Assembly (NCBI GenBank): GCA_965249175.1
Contig: OZ252227.1
Span: 1,302,001-1,366,000 of the forward strand
Source of the DNA: CAZYFH01 sp965249175
GTDB lineage: Bacteria; Acidobacteriota; Vicinamibacteria; Vicinamibacterales; UBA8438
Length of the DNA: 64,000 bases
Reading direction: 5' to 3'
A program made the translations under genes and the position numbers. Below are positions 9,985 through 18,469 of this stretch, piece by piece (the first letter of the stretch is position 1; each line of letters begins with the position of its first letter). Under the pieces are notes generated by a model, which was given only the letters and a program-made list of their open reading frames with translations, searched no databases and was not told where the DNA came from.

Positions 9985-11121
9985 TCACGGCCGCGGGATC
10001 AGGTCCCCTTCGAAGGTTACCTTCTCGCCCGGGACGATGAGCACGTCGAGCTCGAGCGGCTCGTACCCCGGGTGTCGGACCTCCACGTTGTGCGGACCTT
10101 CCTCGAGCCGTAGCCGCTGGAAGATGCCGTCGTATTCGTTCACCACCCCGACGAAGTATCCATCGACGTACACCTCGGCGAACCTCGGTCGGACTTTCAG
10201 GCGGAGGAAACCGGTGTACAGCTGCGCCTCGCTGCGCGCGTAGCCGCCGTAGTAGCCGTACCCGCCGTAGGGGTAGCCATACCCGTATCCGTATCCGCCG
10301 TAGGGGTCACCGTAGCCGTAGCCGCCATAGCCGAGGTAGCCGTACGACCCGTACCCATAGCCGAGGCCAAACGAGAAGCCCGGGAGGTAGAAGTAGCTGC
10401 CATAGACGCGAGGATGCGAATAGCCCCCAAAGTAGCGGCCACCGTAGCCTCGGCTGAGGCCGAAGCGCCCCCCGTTCCGATGGTATCCATACCCGCCGCG
10501 AGAGCGGTACCCGTACCAGGAGCCGGGTCGGTTGCCGCGGTCGCGCCCGCGACCATAGCTGCCGCCTCGGCCGCCGTAGCCTGACGTGACGCCGCCTCGT
10601 GCCTGTGGGCGCGGGACCGCCCGTCGTTCGGCGTTACCCGGTGGGCGGCGATTCGGCGTCCTGCGGGCCACGCGCCCCGAACCGTTCGGTGCCGTGCCGG
10701 CCGCGCCGGCCTGGCCGGGCGATCGGCGCACGACGCGGCCACCCGCGCGTCCGTCGACGCGCGGCGCCTCGCCAACGCCACGATTGATCGTGCCGGGGTC
10801 GCGCCGTCGAACGGTGCCTCGTTGCCCGGACGTCGTGGGTCGGTCCGTCCCACGAGCGCGGGGGGATCGCCGCTGCACGGCGCCGCGAGAGGGAGGCTGC
10901 GCCGGGCGAGCCGATCCGCGCGCGCGGGGCGCTGGCTGTGAGCGCGGGGCGCGGCGCGGCGCGGCCGAGCGCGCCCGAGATCCTGACGATGACGGCGGGG
11001 CGGCTGTCGGAGCCCCGCCACTTCGGCGGCGGGCCTGTGGTTCGGCTTCCGCCAGCGCCTCGGGGGCGCCGAGGGTCAGCGAAAGCGCTGCCGCCACGAT
11101 GGAGAGAGCTACGCGTCGCAT
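9985..11121 (-). CDS. Secreted low-complexity protein with Gly/Tyr repeats and C-terminal PEGA domain
   Basis: A 378-aa protein. The signal peptide ends near ALAEAEP (about residue 26). Residues 30-185 are Arg/Pro/Ala/Gly-rich and strongly basic; 185-300 are Gly/Tyr-rich (repeated GYG, GGY, YGY). The last 70 residues form a PEGA domain (FLRLKVRPRFAEVYVDGYFVG then VEVRHPGYEP), a beta-sandwich found on bacterial surface proteins. ATG 11121 follows a GGAG. The basic and Gly/Tyr regions suggest an envelope-binding or scaffold protein, but no function can be named. A strong hairpin follows the stop. Confidence 0.75.
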   Translation of the reverse strand: MRRVALSIVAAALSLTLGAPEALAEAEPQARRRSGGAPTAAPPSSSGSRARSAAPRRAPRSQPAPRARGSARPAQPPSRGAVQRRSPRARGTDRPTTSGQRGTVRRRDPGTINRGVGEAPRVDGRAGGRVVRRSPGQAGAAGTAPNGSGRVARRTPNRRPPGNAERRAVPRPQARGGVTSGYGGRGGSYGRGRDRGNRPGSWYGYRSRGGYGYHRNGGRFGLSRGYGGRYFGGYSHPRVYGSYFYLPGFSFGLGYGYGSYGYLGYGGYGYGDPYGGYGYGYGYPYGGYGYYGGYARSEAQLYTGFLRLKVRPRFAEVYVDGYFVGVVNEYDGIFQRLRLEEGPHNVEVRHPGYEPLELDVLIVPGEKVTFEGDLIPRP

Positions 11122-11383
11122 GTGAAGCTCCTCATTGCAAGCAGGCTGGCGCTTCGTAGCGTAGCATGGACCGTGCCAGGCAAAACCCCTGGATAATCGT
11201 GACCGTCGCCGATTCCGAGCGGCTGCACTGTCCGCGACAGCGGGCAGGACAGTGTCACGTCGCGGGGCCACTCGAAGGTGCCAACGCCGGTGACCCACTA
11301 TGAGACACGCTGAACGCACCCGTTTCCGGCCGATACTCGTTCGGAGGGCCCGGCGGGGGTGACGCGACCAGACAGACATCACG
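11122..11383. other. Intergenic region between divergent genes
   Basis: These 262 nt separate the PEGA protein (minus) from the PilT-linked gene (plus). I see no gene. The only structure is an inverted repeat CCGCGAC (11232-11238) and GTCGCGG (11259-11265) with a 20-nt spacer. Promoters for both directions should lie here, but no clear hexamer pair is visible. Confidence 0.5.
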
Positions 11384-11876
11384 GTGTTCCGAATTCGGAA
11401 GCGCGAGGCGCGCGTCACGCTGACCTTGGTCAACGGACGGACGGCGCGTGGCGCCTTCTTCCTCTCGGACCGCCGCCGATCACGCCGGGCCGGAGCGGAT
11501 CGACGAGCTCCTGAACGCCCCGACCCGGTTCGTGCCATTTCACGTCGACGCCGACACCGGCCGAGCGTCCGTGATCTTGCTCAACCGCGCCCAGATCCTG
11601 ATGGTGGGCCTGCCGCCGTCGGAGGCGGATCTGGTGCACGACTCCAGCTATGAGATCGCGCGCCGGGAACCGGCGCGATTGGTGCTGTCGAACGGCGAGC
11701 GTCTGGTCGGCGAGGTCCACATCGCTGGGCTGTCCGACCACGCGCGCCTCAGCGATTTCGTCAACCTCCACATGTTTCTTCCCGTGGAACGGCCGAAACA
11801 GACGGTGCTCGTCAACGTCGACCATGTCGTCGAGCTGGAGCCGTTACAGCCGCAGCCAGGGCAACCAGATGGCTAA
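11384..11876 (+). CDS. Unknown conserved-looking protein upstream of pilT (frameshifted)
   Basis: I do not recognise the family. The first part reads from GTG 11384 (VTLTLVNGRTARGAFFLSD) and continues in the next frame (DHAGPERIDELLN, later ARLVLSNGERLVGEVHI) to TAA 11876. Dropping one C near 11471 joins them into a 163-aa protein. It contains two similar halves around L-x-NG-x-R/E, each beta-rich (TLTLVNGRTARG and RLVLSNGERLVGE), which suggests an internal duplication. The stop overlaps the start of the PilT-like gene by 8 nt, so it is probably a partner of that ATPase. Confidence 0.55.
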
Positions 11877-13412
11877 CGTGATCGATACGTTTCTCGAGTT
11901 GGTTGAGGATCCGGCGGGCACGTTCGTGCTCGAGGTTGGCCGTCCGCCTCGCATCGTCGTGGGGGAGACCCAGAGCGATGCGCAGCCGATGGCCATGACG
12001 CGGCAGGATGTGCTCGAGCTGCTCGTCCCGGTGATTCCGGCGGAGGCCCGCGTCCGGCTCCGTAGCGATCCCATCGTCACGTTCGGCTACACATCGGGCG
12101 CCGGTCAGGCCTACGACGCCGAGATCCACCGAGACGGTCCGTCCATGGTCGTTCGCTTTGTCCGGGCCGCCGGCACGGCATCGACGGGTGGGCCGGCGCC
12201 GGGTGAGGACGCCTTGGCCGACGGCGCGCCACCGGGCGACCCCGGGGCGCAGGGTGTGCCGCTCGCGGATCGGGCCGTGGCCGAGCGGACGTCCACCCCA
12301 CCTCCGGTCGCCGGGGCTGGTCACGCGATCGACGCGTTGTTCCGGGCCATGTGCGAGCGTGGGCATCGGATCTGCACCTCTCGGTCAGCGTGCCGCCGAT
12401 GGTGCGTGTCGACGGTCGGATGGCACGCCTCGACGATGCCGCGGCGGCGCTGGCGCGCGATTCGATCGAACGCCTGGTCGGCGAGATCGTGCCCGAGGTG
12501 AACCGCGAGGAGTACGATCGGCGGCACGATACAGACTTCGCCTACGAAATCACCGGCCTCGGTCGCTTCCGCGCCAACGTCTTCGCTGACCGTAAGGGAA
12601 TGGGCGCGTTCTTTCGCGCTATCCCCGCCGAGATCCTGACCGCCGATCAGTTGCATCTATCACCACACATCCTCCAGCTGTGCACGCTGAGCAAGGGACT
12701 GGTCGTCGTGACCGGCCCGACGGGTTCGGGCAAGTCGACGACGCTGTGCGCGATGATCGACCACATCAACAAGACCCGCGACGATCACATCATCACCATC
12801 GAGGATCCGGTCGAGTTCGTCCACGAGAACCAGCGGTGTCTCATCAACCAGCGGGAGATCGGCAGTCACACCGATTCGTTTCGTGACGCGCTCCGCGCGG
12901 CGCTACGGGAGGACCCCGACATCATCCTCGTCGGCGAGATGCGCGACCTCGAGACCATCGCCATCGCCATCGAGACGGCCGAAACCGGCCATCTCGTCTT
13001 CGGCACGCTGCACACGACGACCGCCGCCTCGACCGTCGACCGCATCATCGATCAGTTCCCTCCCGACCAGCAGTCGCAGATTCGCGTCATGCTGTCAGAG
13101 TCGCTGCGGGGCGTGATCGCGCAGAATCTCTGCCGCAAGATCGGCGGCGGCCGCGTGGCGGCGCTCGAGGTGCTCATCCCGAACTCGGCGATCAGCAACC
13201 TGATTCGCGAGGGCAAGACCTTTCAGATCCCGTCGATGATGCAGGTGGGGAAGGCGTTCGGGATGGTGATGCTCAACGACGCGCTGATCGAGCTGGTCAA
13301 GACCAAGACGGTCGAGCCGGAAGAAGCGTATCGGAAGGCGGTGGACAAGGACGGGTTTGTCACGATGCTCAAGCGTGCCAGCTTCGACACCTCGTTCGTC
13401 GCCAAGGGCTGA
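11869..13412 (+). CDS. PilT/PilU-like twitching ATPase with extra N-terminal region (frameshifted)
   Basis: Adding one G to GGG at 12361-12363 joins two frames into a 514-aa protein. Residues 165 onward are a standard PilT retraction ATPase: ASDLHLSVSVPPMVRVDG, Walker A GPTGSGKST at about 282-290, Asp box ITIEDPVEFVH, Walker B PDIILVGEMRD and His box GHLVFGTLHT. Residues 1-105 (TFVLEVGRPPRIVVGE, then VRLRSDPIVTFGY) resemble a second, degenerate copy of the PilT N-terminal domain, joined by a Pro/Ala/Gly-rich linker; usual PilT is about 350-380 aa. It would power pilus retraction on the cytosolic face. No other pilus genes are in the window. Confidence 0.85.
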
Positions 13413-13490
13413 GCGCTCGTTTTGTCAGCCAGCCACTTTGGTTCACAATACAGCCTCGGCCGAACGACCACGACAACGTAAGGGGCGACG

Positions 13491-14870
13491 ATGCTGACCA
13501 TTTCTTCCTTCCCGCGGCGCCGGCGCATCCTGCCGCTGGCCGTGTTCCTGCTCGCGTGGGGCGCGACGCCGATCCTCGCGGACGACTGGCAGCAGTGGCG
13601 GGGCGCCGATCGGCTCGGCGTGTGGCACGAGTCCGGCATCATCGAGTCGTTTCCGGCCGAGGGGCTCACCGTCACATGGCGTGCGCCGCTCCGATCCGGG
13701 TATGCGGGTCCCGCCGTGGCCGATGGGCGCGTGTTCATCCTCGATTGGCTCGAAGACCCGGCGTCGCGGACGCTGGATGGTACCGAGCGCGCAGTCGCAC
13801 TCGACGAGGCGACCGGGGAGGTGCTCTGGACGCACGAATGGCAGACGACCTACCGGATGCTCATGGGCTCGTATGCCGTCGGCCCGCGCGCGACGCCAAC
13901 CGTGGACGACGACCGTGTCTACGTCGTCGGCGCCACCGGGCGCCTGTTCTGCCTCGACGTCGACACCGGCGATGTCGTCTGGAGCAAGGACTTCGTGGCG
14001 GAGTACGACACCAGCATCCCGACGTGGGGCACCACCAGCGCGCCGCTCGTCGACGGCGACAAGCTGATCACGGTCGTTGGCGGAGAACCGGACGCGCTCG
14101 TCGTCGCCTTCGACAAGCGCACCGGCGCGGAGATCTGGCACGCGGTCGAGGTGGTGGGTGAAATGGGCTACGGCCAGCCTGTCATCTACGAGGCGGGTGG
14201 GGCGCGTCAGCTCATCGTCTGGCATGCCGCGGCGCTGGTGTCGCTCAATCCGGAGACGGGCGACATCTACTGGGAGCAGGAATGGGAAGTCGGTGCCGGG
14301 ATGTCGGTCGCGACGCCGGTGAGGAGTGGTGATTATCTGCTGGTGTCGCAGTTCTACAACGGGTCGATGATGATGCGGCTCAACCAGGATCGCCCCTCCG
14401 CCTCGATGCTCTGGAAGGGCGGTAGCCGGAGCGAGATGCCGGACCAGACCGACGGGTTGCACTCGATGATCACGACGCCGCTCATCATCGGCGACTACTT
14501 TTACGGGGTCGGGAGCTACGGTGAGCTGCGTGGTCTCGACGCGCGGACCGGCGAGCGACTGTGGATGAGCGACGAGATGACCGCGCAGGCGCGGTGGGGC
14601 ACCGCGTTCTTCGTCCGACACGACGACCGCTACTTCGTCAACAACGACGACGGGCAGCTCATCATCGCGCAGTTCACGCCGCAGGGCTACGTCGAGCTCG
14701 ACCGGACACGGCTCATCGACGCCAACGGCAGCTCCGGCATCGGCTCGGGTCCGACCAGGCGGTGGGATCGCCCCGTCAACTGGACGCACCCGGCGTACGC
14801 CAACAAGCACATCGTTCACCGGAACAACGCGGAGGTCATCCGCGTCTCGCTCGACGCCAGCGACTATTAA
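13491..14870 (+). CDS. Secreted PQQ-like beta-propeller protein (copy 1)
   Basis: A 459-aa exported protein; signal peptide to about residue 31 (ILADD). The rest is PQQ-type propeller blades with recurrent ALDEATGEVLWTHEW, CLDVDTGDVVWSKD and SLNPETGDIYWEQEW units. The start ATG 13491 follows AAGGGG. Such proteins act in the periplasm as quinoproteins or as BamB-like scaffolds; without a clear PQQ-ligand set I do not assign an enzyme. It is a close paralog of the next gene, 37 nt downstream, and heads the cluster that ends with a cytochrome-quinoprotein fusion. Confidence 0.85.
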   Translation: MLTISSFPRRRRILPLAVFLLAWGATPILADDWQQWRGADRLGVWHESGIIESFPAEGLTVTWRAPLRSGYAGPAVADGRVFILDWLEDPASRTLDGTERAVALDEATGEVLWTHEWQTTYRMLMGSYAVGPRATPTVDDDRVYVVGATGRLFCLDVDTGDVVWSKDFVAEYDTSIPTWGTTSAPLVDGDKLITVVGGEPDALVVAFDKRTGAEIWHAVEVVGEMGYGQPVIYEAGGARQLIVWHAAALVSLNPETGDIYWEQEWEVGAGMSVATPVRSGDYLLVSQFYNGSMMMRLNQDRPSASMLWKGGSRSEMPDQTDGLHSMITTPLIIGDYFYGVGSYGELRGLDARTGERLWMSDEMTAQARWGTAFFVRHDDRYFVNNDDGQLIIAQFTPQGYVELDRTRLIDANGSSGIGSGPTRRWDRPVNWTHPAYANKHIVHRNNAEVIRVSLDASDY

Positions 14871-14907
14871 GCCCTACGCCCTACGCCAAGAGCCTTCAAG
14901 GAGCACC

Positions 14908-16266
14908 ATGCCTTCACTGTTGCGTGTGACCGTCATCGCCATCGTCGGAACCCTCGTCTTGCTGCCGACCACCCTCCGCGCCGACGACTGGCCGGAATGG
15001 CGCGGCGCGGGCCGGCAGGCCGTCTGGGCCGAAGACGGGATCGTCGATCGATTTCCGTCCGGTGGCCTGAGCGTCACGTGGCGGACGCCGATCGAGGGCG
15101 GCTTTGCGGGTCCGGTGGTCGCGGACGGCCGGGTCTTCGTCACCGACTTCGCGTTCCTGCCCGAGACCAAAGTGATGGACGGCACGGAGCGCATCCTGGC
15201 GCTCGACGAAGCGACCGGCGACGTGCTCTGGACGCACGACTGGCCGGCCGCGTATCGCAACCTGCAGCTCTCGTATGCCACGGGTCCCCGCGCGACGCCG
15301 ACCGTGGACGGCGACCGGGTCTATGTCGCGGGGGCCGGCGGGATGCTGCTCTGTCTCGAGGCGGCCACGGGGCGCCTGGTCTGGTCGCATGACGCGGTCG
15401 CGGAGTACGACACGACGATCCCGGTGTGGGGTGTCGCGAGCGCGCCGCTCGTCGAGGGCGACCTCGTGATCTACATCGTCGGCGGGGAGCCGGACGCGCT
15501 GGTCGTGGCATTCGATAAGCAGACCGGGGCGGAGGTGTGGCGGGCGATCGACGTCGTCATGGAGATGGGCTACGGCCAGCCGGTCGTCTACGACGCCGGG
15601 GGCGTGCGGCAGCTCATCATCTGGCATCCGAGCGCGGTCAGCTCGCTGAACCCCGCAACGGGCGAGGTCTATTGGGACGAGGCGTGGGACGTGCAGGGGT
15701 CGATGACCGTCACAACTCCCGTGAAGAGCGACAACTACCTCTTCTTCACACAGTTCTACGGCGGCTCGCTGATGCTCCGCCTCGATACCGACAGACCGGC
15801 GGCGGACAAGCTCTGGCAAGTCGCCGGCAGCAGTGAGATGCCCGACGGGACGGCGGCGCTGCATTCGCTGATCACGACGCCCATCGTCGAGGGCGACTAC
15901 ATCTACGGCGTCGGCAGCTACGGCGAGCTGCGCGGTCTGGATGCCACGACCGGCGATCGCCTGTGGGCGAGCGACCAGATGACGGTGCAGCGTCGTTGGG
16001 GCGCCGCGTTCATGGTGCGGCATAGCGACCGGTACTTCGTGAACAACGACGGCGGCGATCTCATCCTCGCCCAGTTCACGCCGGAAGGGTATGTCGAGCT
16101 CGATCGGACGAAGCTGATCGAGGCGACGTCGCGCGCGGGCTTTGGCCCACGCCGGTTCGAGGACCGGGCCGTCAACTGGACGCACCCCGCCTACGCGAAC
16201 CGTCACATCATCACGCGCAACGACAACGAGATCATTCGCGTGTCGCTCGCCGCGGATGATTACTGA
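14908..16266 (+). CDS. Secreted PQQ-like beta-propeller protein (copy 2)
   Basis: A 452-aa paralog of the preceding gene, alignable along its whole length without large gaps: both have WRGA near the N-terminus, ATGPRATPTV or AVGPRATPTV, GGEPDALVVAFDK and EMGYGQPV. The signal peptide ends near LRADD. AAGGAG lies 5 nt before ATG 14908. The arrangement indicates a tandem gene duplication followed by divergence. The cofactor and substrate are unknown. Confidence 0.85.
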   Translation: MPSLLRVTVIAIVGTLVLLPTTLRADDWPEWRGAGRQAVWAEDGIVDRFPSGGLSVTWRTPIEGGFAGPVVADGRVFVTDFAFLPETKVMDGTERILALDEATGDVLWTHDWPAAYRNLQLSYATGPRATPTVDGDRVYVAGAGGMLLCLEAATGRLVWSHDAVAEYDTTIPVWGVASAPLVEGDLVIYIVGGEPDALVVAFDKQTGAEVWRAIDVVMEMGYGQPVVYDAGGVRQLIIWHPSAVSSLNPATGEVYWDEAWDVQGSMTVTTPVKSDNYLFFTQFYGGSLMLRLDTDRPAADKLWQVAGSSEMPDGTAALHSLITTPIVEGDYIYGVGSYGELRGLDATTGDRLWASDQMTVQRRWGAAFMVRHSDRYFVNNDGGDLILAQFTPEGYVELDRTKLIEATSRAGFGPRRFEDRAVNWTHPAYANRHIITRNDNEIIRVSLAADDY

Positions 16267-16306
16267 GCACCGCCGCCGACCCACAGCGGGTGAACGGGCC
16301 TTGATC

Positions 16307-18451
16307 ATGCGACGAACGGGACGTCCGGGGATCTGTGGCTGTGTCCTTCTTGTGCTGGGAGCGTGGGAGACCGTGTGTCTCGGTCAGACGCCGAGCGCGC
16401 AGGCACCGACGTTTACCGCGGCGCAGGTCTCGGCTGGCAGCGCGGCGTATCGGCAGCACTGCGCGTCGTGCCACGGCGCGAGCCTGGAAGGCCAGCATCT
16501 GTCGCCGAGTCTGGCCGGCGCGCGGTTCGATCGGACGTGGCGCGGGAAGACGGCCGATACGCTCATGTTTCACCTCCACCGCATGCCGCCGGAACCGCGT
16601 GCGACGTCGGGCAACCTGGGTGACGACACCTACGCGAACATCCTCGCCTATCTGCTGCGCGCCAATGGCCACGAGCCTGCCGGTCGCGCCCTGCCGTCCG
16701 ACACGGATGCGCTCGCCGCGCTGACGATCCCGCCACGCGAAGGAGCGGCGTTCGATCCCGACGCACCGGTCATCGGGTCGCCGAGCGAATCGGCGCTGTT
16801 GACGGGACTGAGCGCGGTCACCGACGACATGCTGCGCGACCCGCCGGCCGCCGATTGGTTGCAATGGGGACGCCGGTACGACGGCCAGAACTTCAGCCCG
16901 CTCGACGTCATCACGCGGGCGAACGTTCAGGACCTCCGGCCGGCGTGGCGCGTGTCGCTACGCGGCGGTACGAGCATGCCGACGCCGTTGGTGCATGACG
17001 GGGTCATGTTCCTGCAGACATTCCCGGACACCGTGCTCGCGATGGACGGGTCGAACGGGGACATCCTGTGGCGCTATCAGTACGCGACGACCTCCGGGTC
17101 GAGCCAGAAGATGGGCATCGCATTGCACGGGGACAAGCTGCTTGTGCCCACGTCGGACTTACACGTGCTCGCGCTGCGCGCCAAGACCGGCGAGCTGATC
17201 TGGAATCACGAGATCAGCGCCGACACCGTGACGGGACCGCGGGGCCAATACCAGTTGCGCAGCGCGCCCCTGGTGGTCGGCAACAAGGTCATCCAGGGTG
17301 TCGCTGCGAGCTTCGTGCCGAAGGGGGGATTCATTCTCGCGATCGATATCGATTCGGGCGATGAGCTCTGGCGATTCCACACCATCGCGCGACCGGGTGA
17401 GCCCGGTGGCAACAGCTGGAACGGGCTGGCCCTGGACGAACGCAGCGGCGGGTCGGTCTGGCACCAGGGCACGTACGACCCGGAGCTCAACCTCATCTTT
17501 TTCGGCGTGGCGCCGACGTACGACACCGGACCGCTCCTGCATCCCGTGGACGACGCGGGCGTCACCAGCGACGCCCTGTATACGAACTGCACGATCGCCC
17601 TGAATCCCGACACCGGAGAGCTGGTCTGGTACTACCAGCATGTCGCGAACGACCAGTGGGATCTCGACTGGGTCTTCGAGCGCCAGATTGTCGACATGAC
17701 GATCGACGGCCGGCGGCGCAAGGTCGTGATGAACGTCGGCAAAATGGCGATTCTCGATGCGGTCGATGCCGCCACCGGCGACTACCTGTTTTCGGTCGAT
17801 GCCGAGACACAGAACGTCGTGACGGACATCGACCCCGACACCGGCGCCAAGACCATCGATCCGGAGAGACTGCCCGACCTCGATCGGACCACGGTGTTTT
17901 GTCCTGGCGTCTCTGGTGCGAGAAGCTGGCCGCCGACGTCCTACAGTCGGCAGTCGACCTTGCTCTACCTGCCGTTGACCGAGTGGTGCAACCGCATGGG
18001 TCCGGAAGGATTCAGACTGCTCACGTCGGGCGTGGGGATCAGCTCGGCGCAACATCCGGACAGCGATGACGGCACGATGGGCCGCCTGCAGGCGATCGAC
18101 ATCGAGCGCCAGCAGTTGGCCTGGGCCCACCATCAGTCGGCCCCACTGTCAACGTCGCTGTTGTCGACGGCCGGCGGCGTGATCTTCTCCGGCGATCTCG
18201 ATCCGGCGCTCAAGGCCTTTGACGCCACCACCGGCGAGTTACTCTGGCGTGCCAGCCTCGACGACCTGCCCAGCTCGACGCTCGTGACATACGGTATCGG
18301 CGACACGCAGTACGTCGCGGTGGTCGTTGGCCTGCGCAACAATCATGTCAGCGACCTGTCGAGGACCTACAACGCGTTCCGCGAGAGGCGAGGCGAGACG
18401 GACGTCGAGCCGCCCGAGGGCGGCGCCGCGATCTGGGTCTTCGCGCTGTAG
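16307..18451 (+). CDS. Cytochrome c - PQQ-dependent dehydrogenase fusion
   Basis: A 714-aa exported protein. After the signal peptide (to about 26) comes a c-type cytochrome domain with haem motif CASCH at residues 52-56 and a probable Met ligand in HRMPPEP. From about 185 a quinoprotein propeller begins (DWLQWGRRYDGQNFSPLD) with repeated DTGELVWYYQ-type blades and QWDLDWVF, as in PQQ alcohol/glucose dehydrogenases. In known quinohaemoproteins electrons pass from PQQ to haem c and on to the respiratory chain; here the cytochrome is N-terminal rather than C-terminal. ATG 16307 is chosen; TTG 16301 is possible. It follows the two propeller paralogs by 40 nt. Confidence 0.87.
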   Translation: MRRTGRPGICGCVLLVLGAWETVCLGQTPSAQAPTFTAAQVSAGSAAYRQHCASCHGASLEGQHLSPSLAGARFDRTWRGKTADTLMFHLHRMPPEPRATSGNLGDDTYANILAYLLRANGHEPAGRALPSDTDALAALTIPPREGAAFDPDAPVIGSPSESALLTGLSAVTDDMLRDPPAADWLQWGRRYDGQNFSPLDVITRANVQDLRPAWRVSLRGGTSMPTPLVHDGVMFLQTFPDTVLAMDGSNGDILWRYQYATTSGSSQKMGIALHGDKLLVPTSDLHVLALRAKTGELIWNHEISADTVTGPRGQYQLRSAPLVVGNKVIQGVAASFVPKGGFILAIDIDSGDELWRFHTIARPGEPGGNSWNGLALDERSGGSVWHQGTYDPELNLIFFGVAPTYDTGPLLHPVDDAGVTSDALYTNCTIALNPDTGELVWYYQHVANDQWDLDWVFERQIVDMTIDGRRRKVVMNVGKMAILDAVDAATGDYLFSVDAETQNVVTDIDPDTGAKTIDPERLPDLDRTTVFCPGVSGARSWPPTSYSRQSTLLYLPLTEWCNRMGPEGFRLLTSGVGISSAQHPDSDDGTMGRLQAIDIERQQLAWAHHQSAPLSTSLLSTAGGVIFSGDLDPALKAFDATTGELLWRASLDDLPSSTLVTYGIGDTQYVAVVVGLRNNHVSDLSRTYNAFRERRGETDVEPPEGGAAIWVFAL

Positions 18452-18469
18452 GGGGGAGACGGAGCCGTG

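Noticed and set aside
14914..16308. 464-aa frame opposite a PQQ-like propeller gene
   Set aside because: Antisense shadow; Arg/Val/Asp-rich with no fold signal, typical of GC-rich opposite strands.
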